Positions 1-8,683 of a stretch of 64,000 nt of DNA are shown in pieces. The stretch covers positions 147,228-211,227 of the forward strand of contig NZ_JBBDYL010000004.1 in assembly GCF_040901545.1 (NCBI RefSeq), written 5' to 3'. Origin of the DNA: Sulfuricaulis sp040901545 (GTDB lineage Bacteria; Pseudomonadota; Gammaproteobacteria; Acidiferrobacterales; Sulfurifustaceae). Below the pieces are notes generated by a model that saw only the letters and a program-made list of their open reading frames with translations, had not been told where the DNA came from and made no database searches. Numbering within the stretch: the first letter of the stretch is position 1; each line of letters begins with the position of its first letter. A program made the translations under genes and the position numbers.

Positions 1-22
1 GAAGGTGTAGTGGGATTCTTCT

Positions 23-1459
23 TCACGCATATTTCCACTTTCTTTCCACAAAGGCGCCGACCTTCTTCCGAAATCCTCCGGCGTTCAGCAACCAAAGGAA
101 AAAGATGTACACGGTTGCACCACAGATAACTTGCATGACCAAAGCTATTGGACCCCGGAACGAAATGATGGGCCAGAGACTCAGCGCCATCACGGCTGAC
201 GCCAGCAGGAGCTTGTAGGTGTCCCTCGGAGGCATTGGCACGACAAAAACTTTCCTTACCAGTAACATGCTTGCGCCTAGTCCTACGGCAAACGCGGCTA
301 TTGTCGCGTAAGCGGCGCCAACAAGCCCAAACAATGGAATCCACCACAGGTTTAACAGAATATTTGCCAGTGCCGCACCCATCACACTCCACAGCAGTCT
401 GTGAGTGGCGCGCGCCAACTGAAACCCCAGATCGACATAAAACGATTTGATTCCAGAAAGTAATACTGCAACCGCAATCAACGGAATAACCAGAGACGCG
501 TCCTTGCTAAAGGCTTTCCCGAGAATGACATTGCCAATATTGTCGGACAACATGCACAAACCGGTAACAGCCGGAACCGCGATGCCGAGCAACAGAAACG
601 CGCTCTTTCTCAGCCGCTCCCGAGCTGCATCTGCACCGCCGTCTTCCATCGCCCGGACAATCAAAGGGGACGCCGCCAGGTTTACGACCGACATTAATAA
701 CCCGACGGACTGCTGAGCCAGATCGTAACCGGCTGCGTACACACCGGCCGCGCCAACGCTCATAAGATATCCCAAGAGAAACCGGTCCGAACTGCTCACC
801 AGGAAGTTAAGAAAGAACAGTATCGTGAGCGGAAAGCCATAACTGCCCAGGTTCAGGAGCACTCTGCGGTCCACTCGCCTCAGGCGCACGCCAATCCACT
901 CGCCCCATCCAAAACTCACTGATGCCAAAAACAAACCTGCCAACAACCCCAGCAAGGCGCCAGTCGTCCCATAACCAAGAGCGATCAGAATCGTTCCCAA
1001 ACCGAGGGCTATACCCGCCTTAAGTGCGGAGATCGCCCCGTAACGAAGCGGGGCGAATTTGCTTCTAGCCACGGCAAGGTTCAGCTCAAACCATGCCTGC
1101 ACCCAAAGCATGACAACTCCCAGTCCAATCAGCCAGCGCAGAGTTTGGTCCTGCCGAAAATACAGGACAAGGACGCCGCCAAGTATTGCCGTAAGCCCCA
1201 CCAACCAGAGGAAGACATGAGCAACTGCCTCAAACAGTTCCTGGTTGCTACCGCTATGTGCGGGAAGAAAGCGTTCCACACCCAAAATGAGCCACGAGAA
1301 AAACACAGCGTTCAACAAGCTTACAGCAGCGATGACTATTGCGTACTGCCCATATTCGTCTGTGCCCAGCAACCGGGTATAGAGCGCTATCGCCAGTAAA
1401 TTGATAACTGCTGGGAATCCACGTGCCAGAAGATAAAGTGCACTATGTCGAAACAACAT
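23..1459 (-). CDS. Polysaccharide flippase (Wzx-like, MOP superfamily)
   Basis: Inner-membrane protein of 478 residues made almost entirely of hydrophobic helices (about 12-14). The N-terminus runs straight into a first helix and a LYTRLLGTDEYGQY-type motif typical of the polysaccharide_synt / MATE-like flippase family. It would move the undecaprenyl-linked repeat unit to the periplasmic face for polymerisation. The length is normal and the gene looks complete. It lies 32 bp downstream of the wzz-like gene and is probably co-transcribed with it. The substrate cannot be predicted from sequence, and family members also export teichoic acid or lipid-linked intermediates. Confidence 0.88.
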   Translation of the reverse strand: MLFRHSALYLLARGFPAVINLLAIALYTRLLGTDEYGQYAIVIAAVSLLNAVFFSWLILGVERFLPAHSGSNQELFEAVAHVFLWLVGLTAILGGVLVLYFRQDQTLRWLIGLGVVMLWVQAWFELNLAVARSKFAPLRYGAISALKAGIALGLGTILIALGYGTTGALLGLLAGLFLASVSFGWGEWIGVRLRRVDRRVLLNLGSYGFPLTILFFLNFLVSSSDRFLLGYLMSVGAAGVYAAGYDLAQQSVGLLMSVVNLAASPLIVRAMEDGGADAARERLRKSAFLLLGIAVPAVTGLCMLSDNIGNVILGKAFSKDASLVIPLIAVAVLLSGIKSFYVDLGFQLARATHRLLWSVMGAALANILLNLWWIPLFGLVGAAYATIAAFAVGLGASMLLVRKVFVVPMPPRDTYKLLLASAVMALSLWPIISFRGPIALVMQVICGATVYIFFLWLLNAGGFRKKVGAFVERKWKYA

Positions 1460-1491
1460 CGGAATTGATCAATTTTTAGATCTGTAATGGC

Positions 1492-2436
1492 CTACCGCAG
1501 CGGAGGATCCGTTTGCACCCCGCGCCTGCCTTTAGCGTTACGAATAAGCACAACAGACACCGCAAACATCAAACCAATCAGGAAGCCCATCACGATCATT
1601 AGTATCCGTTTTGGTCTAATTTTTCTCTCAGGAATAACTGCCGCATCGATTACTTTAAATGCATATTCTTCACGTGTGCTAGCGACCATCTTCTTCTTCG
1701 TCTGTGTCTCGATGAGGCGATAAATAGCTTGCTGAACTTCCACCGAAGTTGTCGTTGGCAACTGTTTTCCCAAATAAGCAATACTCTTCTCGGCATCCTC
1801 AATCGCTTCCGTCCGAAGCCGGGTGTTCACGTGCCTGGTGAAATCGTTAGCCCACTTCGCGGCGAGAGCCGGGTCTGTCCATTCGACGATCAGTGTCACC
1901 AACCCCGTTCGCTTGTCCAGATTGACCCGGCGGATATCCTTGTCCCAGAGTTCGAACGCCTTCCACTCGGTTGGCGCGTCAGCGCTGTCTTTCCACTGTT
2001 TCTTCGCGTCATCCCACTTGCTCGCGAACAGGACGGGCATCAGGTTTGCTTCCTTTATATAGGCCACCGACAACACCCGGGACTTGAAGGCAGCAATGTA
2101 CTCGGCAGTCTTGTCCTTGCTGGGACCCACGTTGATGCCGGCCAGTGCCGCCAGGTCCCCGTATTGGCTGGCTATAGCGCTGAGGCCCTCGCTTTTGTCT
2201 TGCGTCACCGGCGCCAACAGCACTTCCGCCCGGTAGACCGGGGGCAACAGGAAGGCGATCAGCAGCGCAGTGAGGGTGCTGGCGGCGGTGATAATGCCGA
2301 TCAGCTTGCGGTGCTTGACGAGCACTCGCCAGTATTCGCTCCAGTTGATCGGCTCTTCCGGCGGGTAGACCACGTAGGGAGGTGGATAGCCGGGATACGG
2401 CGGCGGAGTCTGGGATGGCGGTTGCTGCTTGGTCAC
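1492..2436 (-). CDS. Polysaccharide chain-length determinant (Wzz family)
   Basis: 314-residue inner-membrane co-polymerase that sets chain length. It has a Pro/Tyr-rich N-terminus (about 1-30), a first transmembrane helix near residues 47-67, a long periplasmic region with an Arg/Lys/Glu-rich helical part, and a second helix near 278-298. The segment before the second helix (VIPERKIRPKR) is the usual Pro-rich Wzz motif. There is no cytoplasmic tyrosine-kinase domain, so this is the short Wzz type. The start is GTG at 2436, only a few bases after the stop of a decayed hicA gene, and no clear Shine-Dalgarno precedes it. Its neighbour downstream is the flippase. Confidence 0.88.
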   Translation of the reverse strand: MTKQQPPSQTPPPYPGYPPPYVVYPPEEPINWSEYWRVLVKHRKLIGIITAASTLTALLIAFLLPPVYRAEVLLAPVTQDKSEGLSAIASQYGDLAALAGINVGPSKDKTAEYIAAFKSRVLSVAYIKEANLMPVLFASKWDDAKKQWKDSADAPTEWKAFELWDKDIRRVNLDKRTGLVTLIVEWTDPALAAKWANDFTRHVNTRLRTEAIEDAEKSIAYLGKQLPTTTSVEVQQAIYRLIETQTKKKMVASTREEYAFKVIDAAVIPERKIRPKRILMIVMGFLIGLMFAVSVVLIRNAKGRRGVQTDPPLR

Positions 2437-2439
2437 TGT

Positions 2440-2633
2440 TTAGGAGTCCACCATTGGAATTTCGAGATTCTTACAGATCTCGCGCACGAGAAACTCGTTG
2501 ATTTCGCGTTAGCGCGGCACACTCGACGCCTTTTTTGCATCGCCGCGTTGAAGCAGACCGAACGTTTCGCGACTTCGCGTAGCAAGCGACAACCGTGAGT
2601 TTCGAAGTGTCGAACGAGATCGCATCATTTCAC
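2440..2633 (-). pseudogene. Decayed HicA-type mRNA interferase
   Basis: Too broken to be an open frame. One frame reads DLVRHFETHGCRLLRE, matching the N-terminal HicA block including the 'HGC..LRE' signature. After a frameshift the C-terminal HicA block REINEFLVREICKNLEIP follows, ending at a TAA at 2440-2442. The catalytic His region (normally G..H) is replaced by unrelated residues, and an in-frame TGA lies near the likely GTG start. HicA is normally about 60-80 residues, so the fragment spans nearly the whole gene. No hicB partner is recognisable. It sits directly upstream of wzz. Confidence 0.62.
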
Positions 2634-2720
2634 GCGACGAGTCGAAACGGTTCGCCGATCACCTCGACACCACAAAGTTCTTCCTCGGAACGCGCAGGTC
2701 CAGGAAGTGGGTGCGAACGC

Positions 2721-2930
2721 TCAGGCGGCCTCCTCGACCGGTCCGTGATGGAGAATCATCAGCTTGTCTTCCGGCACGGCAAGAGACGCATACGTCCGCC
2801 CCTCCAAATCGGCAAACTCCACCTCGAATACGTCGGGACCAAGCGTCTCGACAATCGTTCCTACTTGACCGCATTGGAGATGCCTTTCTGGCATGTCCTT
2901 TGTCAATGCCACCACATCCAAGAGCTTCAT
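2721..2930 (-). CDS. DUF4926 domain small protein
   Basis: 69-residue acidic protein. It begins with a 'LDVVAL..DMPE..L..GQVGTIVE' block and has 'FEVEFADLEGRTYA' in the middle, the layout of the DUF4926 family (small SH3-like beta proteins). It starts 10 bp after the stop of the DUF6883 gene, forming a two-gene unit often seen together and suspected, but not shown here, to act as a toxin-antitoxin-like or addiction pair. No function is assigned. The reading frame is intact, unlike its hicA neighbour. Confidence 0.65.
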   Translation of the reverse strand: MKLLDVVALTKDMPERHLQCGQVGTIVETLGPDVFEVEFADLEGRTYASLAVPEDKLMILHHGPVEEAA

Positions 2931-2940
2931 GACTAGATCC

Positions 2941-3273
2941 TCACAAAACGAAACAGCTCGTCACGCGCGGGAAGTCTTCGCCGCGCCGGATTATCCAGGC
3001 GGAGCGAATCCGCGCTTCCTGATGGCCACGACGCATGGCAAAATCCACCACGAATCGCTGACCATGCTCGTCGCTTTGCCCCGGGATCGCATTGCCCGAA
3101 CGGGCGGCGCCAAGCAAGGCCTCCTTAAGGTCTTCCGCCTCCGCGGCGGTCAACCCGAGCGCGGCAAGAAATAGCCGCGCTTTGTGCCTTCCCTCCGGGT
3201 GTTCTTTGTTCAAACAGTAGTTCCGCAGCTTGGAAAGATCAACTACCGCGTGCTCGCCGTTTGGAAGTCTCAC
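2941..3273 (-). CDS. DUF6883 domain protein
   Basis: 110-residue soluble protein opening with 'RLPNGEHAVVDLSKLRNYCLN..HPEGRHKARLF', containing 'DEHGQRFVVDF' and ending 'SAWIIRRGEDFPRVTSCFVL'. This is the full pattern of the DUF6883 family. The start is GTG at 3273. It is followed closely by the DUF4926 gene. The family's role is unknown; members are common beside toxin-antitoxin genes, which fits this islet. Confidence 0.68.
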   Translation of the reverse strand: MRLPNGEHAVVDLSKLRNYCLNKEHPEGRHKARLFLAALGLTAAEAEDLKEALLGAARSGNAIPGQSDEHGQRFVVDFAMRRGHQEARIRSAWIIRRGEDFPRVTSCFVL

Positions 3274-3276
3274 TGT

Positions 3277-3404
3277 CTATGCGAACCAAATCGCCAGATC
3301 ATCGGCCCACGCGTCCGTGTACCGTCTACACATCTGGAGAGTTTTCTGGCCGGTGACCGTGTGATGTCCACATCGGCATCAACGAGAAATCGTAGCGGCG
3401 GCAT
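3277..3404 (-). pseudogene. Truncated DUF5615 PIN-like toxin start joined to an integrase-like tail
   Basis: ATG at 3404 directly abuts the TGA of the DUF433 gene, as in DUF433-DUF5615 toxin-antitoxin operons, and reads MPPLRFLVDADVD, the usual PIN-like toxin opening. Homology then stops. From about 3375 a different frame reads HHTVTGQKTLQMCRRYTD and ends in TAG at 3277-3279. That resembles the conserved C-terminal 'TGHKTLQM..RYTH' block of tyrosine recombinases. The toxin is therefore lost, and the junction suggests past site-specific recombination or insertion. The integrase assignment rests on a short motif only. Confidence 0.45.
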
Positions 3405-3620
3405 TCAAGGCGCGCGCACTTGTTCTTCCGTGAGCCAGGCAGCGTATTCGATCGCTTGCTGGATATCCTCGCGTGTGAGGTCGGGGTAACCCTCGAGGAT
3501 CTCCTCGAACGATGCCCCGTGGGCGATTTGACGCACGATCACCGAAACGGGTATACGCATACCACGAATGCAGGCCCGCCCGCCCATGATGTTGGGGTCG
3601 AAGGTAATACAATTTAACAT
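3405..3620 (-). CDS. DUF433 antitoxin-like protein
   Basis: 71-residue protein of the DUF433 family (VapB-like winged-helix antitoxins). It shows 'DPNIMGGRACIRGMRIPVSVIVRQIAHGASFEEILEGYP' followed by 'LTREDIQQAIEYAA', the standard family pattern. An AAGGAGG Shine-Dalgarno lies just upstream of the ATG. The partner toxin immediately downstream is truncated, so this looks like an orphan antitoxin. It probably binds DNA. Confidence 0.8.
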   Translation of the reverse strand: MLNCITFDPNIMGGRACIRGMRIPVSVIVRQIAHGASFEEILEGYPDLTREDIQQAIEYAAWLTEEQVRAP

Positions 3621-3822
3621 GGCTAGCCTCCTTCACTAATTCTACATCGCCGATGCCTGCTTGTCGCACCATTCTACCGGCGCCGCGATGCTTAACGCCG
3701 CAATCCGCCGAATGCCGGTGCTCGAATGGCCGACCAACCCGGTACGCTCGTTCCGCGTGACCTGACGAACTTCTTTGTCCTACATCTTGAAATCTTCGCC
3801 CGATGTGTCGCTACCGGCCTCT

Positions 3823-5319
3823 TTAATTTGCCATATCGAATGAGATGGGAACGCCATCGCAGTCGGGAAGCGTGAATTCGAGCAATGACGTAATCGTCGG
3901 CGCGATGTCCTCGACCGCCATGGGGTTAATCATCCCGCGCCGCGTCACGCGGGGTCCATGGGCGTAGAGCACGCAATCCGGGTTATGGTCTCCCGTGCGT
4001 GCGCCGATAATACGGGTTCCGGTGACGAGGCCGATCTTGGGAGAAGTAACCGCCCGGATGGGGGCCTCGCGCGCCCAGACCGCTAGAAGGTCCGGAAGCG
4101 TATCAAGGCGATGGCCGTGACACTCGTCGGCAACGCGGACTACTTCTTTGACAACGGGACCTCCGGTGTCGGCGTTTACCAGATCCAGTAGATCCTTGGT
4201 GAGCGATTTACATACGGTCTCATAATCCGCTCCCGGCTTCACGCATCCCGCCGGCTCGCGTCCAATGACATTGATCCGAACTCCGCCAGCAGTCTCGTTA
4301 TGTGGAATCTCAAAGTATTTGCGCCGGCCGATGCTGTACACTGACTTTGCATGATTAATGCGTTGGCCGAGCTTTTGGAGCACCGCCGGTCGCAGCCGGC
4401 TCACAATGGCGTGGGGAACAAGGTTCCTGTCTCGGTCCGGCCGTCCATCGATCCGGCGCAGTATTTGGTCGAAAAGAAAGTTGCCGGAGTAATTAGGGCC
4501 CATGCCCGGGCCGGCGAACACGACGGTCATCGTCTGCGGCCCAATACAGTCAAGCAGCCTGCCGATTGCGCTGTCGAGCGCGATATAAACGTCCTTCACC
4601 GGGTCTCCGTAACGTTGGACCCATTGAGCATCGTATAGGGCGTGGCCCGGGTCATGTTGGTGCCAGCACTGATGGCCGATATCATGGGCATCGCCAAACG
4701 CCACCATAAACAAATCCCACGAGTCTTGCTTTAGGTAACGCTCGCAAAGCGTCGCCTTGGCGTGCACGCGAGCGACCATGGCGTCGCGGAACGACTTATA
4801 TTCCTCGGCGGTTCGTTGCTTGTAGGTATCGGTTTCGCCATTAAAGGGATCGGAACCATAACGAGCGATGATTTCTGACGCTAATGAGGCAGGCGAGCTT
4901 CGTGTTGGCCATTTCCGGCTGTGCACATTCCAATCAACGATTTGAATACCTTCGATGTCTTTCAAGAGCGGGGCCTTTACCATATCTATAGTCGCAACCC
5001 GGTGACCGGCCTGACTTAGAAATTCCCAAAAAGGCTTGTGTCCAAATTCCACATCTTCCGCGAAGTCTTCAATATTGTAAGTGCCGAGCTTGATTTGTCG
5101 GTAAAAGTAACGGCCGTGCCGGCCGGGATTGACGCCGGTAAAGAGACTTGGCCATATCGCTCCATCGCCAAAACCGCGTGGCCCTCGCACCCGCGTCCAC
5201 GCGCCCTTGCTCCGCAAGCCTTGCAACACCGGCAACCAGCCGGCATCGCAACCCTGCGCGAGCAGCGCGGGATCGGCCGCATCCAGACCTATGAAAAGCA
5301 CTTTTGGTCGCGTTGTCAT
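3823..5319 (-). CDS. Type I phosphodiesterase / nucleotide pyrophosphatase-like enzyme (alkaline phosphatase superfamily)
   Basis: 498-residue protein from the ATG at 5319, which has a GGGGAG Shine-Dalgarno; an upstream ATG at 5439 would extend it through a mobile element and is rejected. It opens with 'VLFIGLDAADPALL' (metal-binding Asp). 'WPSLFTGVNPGRHG' follows, the family's nucleophile (Thr/Ser) loop, with 'GDAHDIGHQCWHQHDPGHA' and a late 'RTGDHNPDCV' as further metal-ligand segments. Such enzymes hydrolyse phosphodiesters or transfer phospho-groups, and relatives occur in polysaccharide loci. No signal peptide is visible. The substrate is unknown, perhaps a nucleotide sugar or a phospho-decorated glycan. 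Confidence 0.8.
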   Translation of the reverse strand: MTTRPKVLFIGLDAADPALLAQGCDAGWLPVLQGLRSKGAWTRVRGPRGFGDGAIWPSLFTGVNPGRHGRYFYRQIKLGTYNIEDFAEDVEFGHKPFWEFLSQAGHRVATIDMVKAPLLKDIEGIQIVDWNVHSRKWPTRSSPASLASEIIARYGSDPFNGETDTYKQRTAEEYKSFRDAMVARVHAKATLCERYLKQDSWDLFMVAFGDAHDIGHQCWHQHDPGHALYDAQWVQRYGDPVKDVYIALDSAIGRLLDCIGPQTMTVVFAGPGMGPNYSGNFLFDQILRRIDGRPDRDRNLVPHAIVSRLRPAVLQKLGQRINHAKSVYSIGRRKYFEIPHNETAGGVRINVIGREPAGCVKPGADYETVCKSLTKDLLDLVNADTGGPVVKEVVRVADECHGHRLDTLPDLLAVWAREAPIRAVTSPKIGLVTGTRIIGARTGDHNPDCVLYAHGPRVTRRGMINPMAVEDIAPTITSLLEFTLPDCDGVPISFDMAN

Positions 5320-5369
5320 AAACTCCCCTTCGGAGAAATGCAAAGAATCCGTGCCGGATTTTCTTCTAA

Positions 5370-5468
5370 GGAAACCCTGAATAATCCGATGTAGGGTGCG
5401 TCCCATGCACCATTTTGTCGATCGGTGCGCAGGGCGCACCCTACATTTTTGAATAAATCAGAGGTTCC
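5370..5468 (+). mobile_element. 99-bp MITE-like element with CTAA target duplication
   Basis: Flanked by CTAA at 5366-5369 and 5469-5472, a YTAR-type duplication as made by IS5-group transposases. The ends are imperfect inverted repeats (GGAAACCCTGAATAA on the left; GGAACCTCTGATTTATTC reading inward from the right). The core holds two hairpin-forming segments, GTAGGGTGCG...GCACC and GGTGCGCAGGGCGCACC. It has no coding capacity. It sits in the leader of the phosphodiesterase gene, between it and the SLBB exporter gene, and could act as a terminator or transcript-stabilising structure (inference). Confidence 0.7.
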
Positions 5469-5507
5469 CTAACATTATTTAGCCCAAGAAAGAGTAAGCA
5501 TCATTCT

Positions 5508-8240
5508 TTAAAATACACCGGCTGCATCCAACGCAGCCACCGTGACCGCCAATTGGAATAGTATGGTTGTGATTTCACCGAAAAGCTTGAGGCCGCTCAC
5601 CCGGTCAACCTTCAACGGCACGACAATGGTATCGCCGGGTCCCAGTTCCGCGTTGCGGCTGAACCATCCGGTGGGGGGGCTGACCGATCCGTCGGCACGC
5701 ACCACATACGTGGCGCTCCGCTTGCCCCGTTCCGTCACTCCGCCACTCAGCCGCACGTAGTCAGTGACGCTAAGCTTTGCATCGAACAGATGCGACGTGG
5801 GATGGTAAACTTCACCCAGCACGGTGACTTCTTGGGGCCGTTGGGGAATAAAGAGCTTGTCACCCTTCTGGACGGTCACATCGAAATTTTCGCGACCTTG
5901 CAACAAGTCATTTAGCTTGATTACCGTGCGACCCGCAGCCCTGGTTGCCCGTATTTGCCGCAGCAGGGCTTTGCCCTGCGCCAGAATCTCCTCTTTTTTA
6001 ACGCTGGCACTTGTTTCCTGCACACTGAGGAGCGCGAGATCGCGCTCCAACTGGCTTGCGAGTCGTTCGAGATGTTCCTGTTCGCGTTCGCGTACCGACT
6101 CACGGACAAAGAGCGCGCCATCGGGATAGGCCTGATCCGTGATCCCGCCGGCGCGCCTGAGCACATCGCTTAATTTCTCATTGCGGGCGATGGGGTATTT
6201 ACCGGGAAATTTCACTTCACCGACAATTTCAATCGCGCCTTCTTCGTCCCACTTCGGGATCCGGCGGATGATCAGTTGATCGTGCGTCCTCAGCACCATG
6301 TCTTTTTGCGCGTCGGCTTTCATCACTGCCGCGACATCCACATTTTCTCGCGACGATTCCCGTTCCTTGCCGTCAATGACGGTGAAGCGCGTCAGTTCAG
6401 CTTCCATGGTATAGGCGCGGTCCGTGAGTCCGCCGGCGGCGCGCAACAAATCGCTGACTTTCATGCCGGATGACAAGGGGTACCGGCCCGGATGATGCAC
6501 CGTGCCTTCGATAACGACTTCGCGCACCGGATTATCCGGCGCGGAGCGCGCCCTGGCCTGTTCGAGCAGCGGTTTGATCAGCGCTTCGCGTTTGGCGCGT
6601 ATGTCGAACGCATGAATCTCGTCCCGAGGTTGAAGCAGAACATCGGCCGCGCCATTCGGATTATTCAAGGCGGCAATCAAGTCCGTATCGAGAAACGTGA
6701 TGGTATGGTCAAGCGCAGCTTCACGTTTAATCAGCAGATATCGGGCGTCGGCCTGAGGCTGCAGGTCGGATACCGAGAGAATAACATGCGTGAGGCGCAT
6801 GTCCGGCTTCCATGGATAGACGCCCGGGCGTTGCACCTGTCCCGCCAGTTTGACGACGTCTTTCAGTTGCTCGAGCGATGAATATATTTTCACGATATCG
6901 CCGTCGCGCAGCGCGGTATTTCTTGCTGCTTCCTGCGCCAGATCGACTCCGATCAGGGTGCGCTCGCGATTCTCGAGGATTCGCTCCACTTTCACGTTTT
7001 GCAGATACGCATCGGGCGCCAGGCCCCCCGCCATCGCAATCAAGTCGCCGATGGTTTTTTCGTCCTTCAACTCATATATCGCGGGGCGTCGGACCCGGCC
7101 GGCGATTCCGGCGGTTTTGCCGATGGGCGGAATGAAAATGACATCGCCCGATTGCAACCGCGCATCCGCGCTGTTATCGCCGCGCAGCAATAAATCGTAA
7201 AGATCCATGCTCGAGATCGTCTTGCCTTTACGCTTGAGCTGGATATCGCGGAGACTCCCGATGCGCTTGATGCCGCCACTGGTAAACAGAGCATTGGTCA
7301 ACGTAGACAACCCGCTGACGATATACGATCCGGGCCGCTCCGCGTCGCCCAGCACAAATACCCGAATTGACCGCAACCGGCCCAGCGTCACGGAGGCCTT
7401 CATCCCAATCAATTGCTTCTGGACCCGGTTTTGAACCTGCCGCTCCAGTTGCGCGAAGGTGAGACCCGCTACCGATATGGGTCCGATGCCGGGAAACAGG
7501 ATTTCGCCGTCGCGGGTGATCACCAGCTCGTGTTCCGCGTTCTCTTTGCCGAACAACTGTACCAATACGGAATCGCCGGGCCCAACGGTATAGTCCGCCG
7601 GTATGGGTATATCCGTTCCCGGTGCGAAGGTTTTGGGGACACCCGTGAACAAATCATATCCGAAGGGTTTCAGCGGCTCTTCCACCGGCAGCCGCTTTAC
7701 CGTTACTTGCAGCCCTTTGAACGCCGATTCCGCCGCGATGCGCTGTTCGGCCTCGGTTTCATTCAGACCCTTGAGCACGATACGGCCGGCCTTCTCAAAC
7801 GTTACCGCGCCGAACTGATCGAGCACGTGTAGTTTTTGTTCCGGAATACCAGCCTGTGCGTCGCGATCTTCCTGGGAAAATTTATCTGGTATTGGTTGGG
7901 CGACGGCTTCGGTCAACACACGCTGGAATTGGATGACAACCGTATCTCCGGCCTTGAGTCGCGGTGGTTGTAGCAGGCTCGGATCGATAACTGACACTGC
8001 ATTCGATTCGGTTATTCGCGAACCAGAATTATCAGGAACGGCTGAGGACCCTCGATCGACCGGTCCGCGTGTCTTGCCCTGCAAGGACCGAAGGATTGCT
8101 TCCCGCTCAGCCTTGGGCAATTGCTGAAACTGCTGCATTTGCTCCTTGGTGGGCGCCGTGTCAGCGGGATAGGACGCAGGGGGAAACCAAAGCAGCAGAA
8201 CAAAAAGTACGGCGCCCCAGCGATACAACGGAATTGCCAT
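5508..8240 (-). CDS. Outer-membrane polysaccharide export protein with multiple SLBB domains (Wza-like)
   Basis: 910 residues from the ATG at 8240, where GAGGGT precedes MAIPLYRW and a clean signal peptide ending near YPADTAP; a longer start at 8318 would bury the signal. A poly_export block follows ('IPADYTVGPGDSVLVQLFG'). A series of SLBB-type beta-grasp repeats then appears, each recognisable by 'V.G.V..PG.YP' and 'LS.VLRRAGGIT..AY'. A coiled-coil segment around 'QEHLERLASQLERDLALLS' and a hydrophobic C-terminal stretch complete it. This is more than twice the length of E. coli Wza and matches the long family found in environmental proteobacteria. It would form the export channel, working with Wzz and the YjbH-like protein. 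Confidence 0.9.
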   Translation of the reverse strand: MAIPLYRWGAVLFVLLLWFPPASYPADTAPTKEQMQQFQQLPKAEREAILRSLQGKTRGPVDRGSSAVPDNSGSRITESNAVSVIDPSLLQPPRLKAGDTVVIQFQRVLTEAVAQPIPDKFSQEDRDAQAGIPEQKLHVLDQFGAVTFEKAGRIVLKGLNETEAEQRIAAESAFKGLQVTVKRLPVEEPLKPFGYDLFTGVPKTFAPGTDIPIPADYTVGPGDSVLVQLFGKENAEHELVITRDGEILFPGIGPISVAGLTFAQLERQVQNRVQKQLIGMKASVTLGRLRSIRVFVLGDAERPGSYIVSGLSTLTNALFTSGGIKRIGSLRDIQLKRKGKTISSMDLYDLLLRGDNSADARLQSGDVIFIPPIGKTAGIAGRVRRPAIYELKDEKTIGDLIAMAGGLAPDAYLQNVKVERILENRERTLIGVDLAQEAARNTALRDGDIVKIYSSLEQLKDVVKLAGQVQRPGVYPWKPDMRLTHVILSVSDLQPQADARYLLIKREAALDHTITFLDTDLIAALNNPNGAADVLLQPRDEIHAFDIRAKREALIKPLLEQARARSAPDNPVREVVIEGTVHHPGRYPLSSGMKVSDLLRAAGGLTDRAYTMEAELTRFTVIDGKERESSRENVDVAAVMKADAQKDMVLRTHDQLIIRRIPKWDEEGAIEIVGEVKFPGKYPIARNEKLSDVLRRAGGITDQAYPDGALFVRESVREREQEHLERLASQLERDLALLSVQETSASVKKEEILAQGKALLRQIRATRAAGRTVIKLNDLLQGRENFDVTVQKGDKLFIPQRPQEVTVLGEVYHPTSHLFDAKLSVTDYVRLSGGVTERGKRSATYVVRADGSVSPPTGWFSRNAELGPGDTIVVPLKVDRVSGLKLFGEITTILFQLAVTVAALDAAGVF

Positions 8241-8367
8241 GCTACCCTCGTGTGTCTTTATGATTCTAACGGCTTGTCTGCTCAGCGTTAGGCATATTAC
8301 CGGCCGATTGCGACGCATGACAAGCCGGAATCCCTAAAAGCGCCAATAAAATGTACATCGCCACGAA

Positions 8368-8550
8368 CCCCCTCTCCCTTCGGGAGAGGGCCGGGGTGAG
8401 GGGATTCTTAAACTCACCGCGGAAATATCCCCCTCATCCTGGTTCCTGCCGGGGCGCACGAAAATTACGCGCGCCCGTTCGACGGCGCGGATGCACGTTA
8501 AGTGCACCCGCGACGACCCCGTCTCACCTCCCGGAGGGAGAAGGAACTCC
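8368..8550 (+). repeat. REP-like repeat with an inserted hairpin cluster
   Basis: Intergenic repeat starting CCCCCTCTCCCTTCGGGAGAGGG and ending with CTCCCGGAGGGAGAAGGA. The same two outer blocks occur in the element at 11577-11720. Here the interior is interrupted by GC-rich palindromes, including GCACGTTAAGTGC at 8493-8505. That is the exact reverse complement of a palindrome core at the right end of the window (63980-63992). The terminal inverted repeats of the 11.6-kb copy are missing. No coding potential is seen. Confidence 0.6.
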
Positions 8551-8683
8551 ATTTTTGACAGCATGGTATCGGTTTTCATTTTGTCAGGGACCTTAAGTGC
8601 CAAGAGAGTAGAATCCAACTATGTGCGGCGTTACCGTTGTACTGTGCAAGAATTACCCCAGTTTCATGCCCACACGCATGTTG

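Noticed and set aside
1729..2598. 289-codon plus-strand frame opposite wzz
   Set aside because: Antisense shadow of a gene with clear Wzz features; the predicted protein has no recognisable motif.
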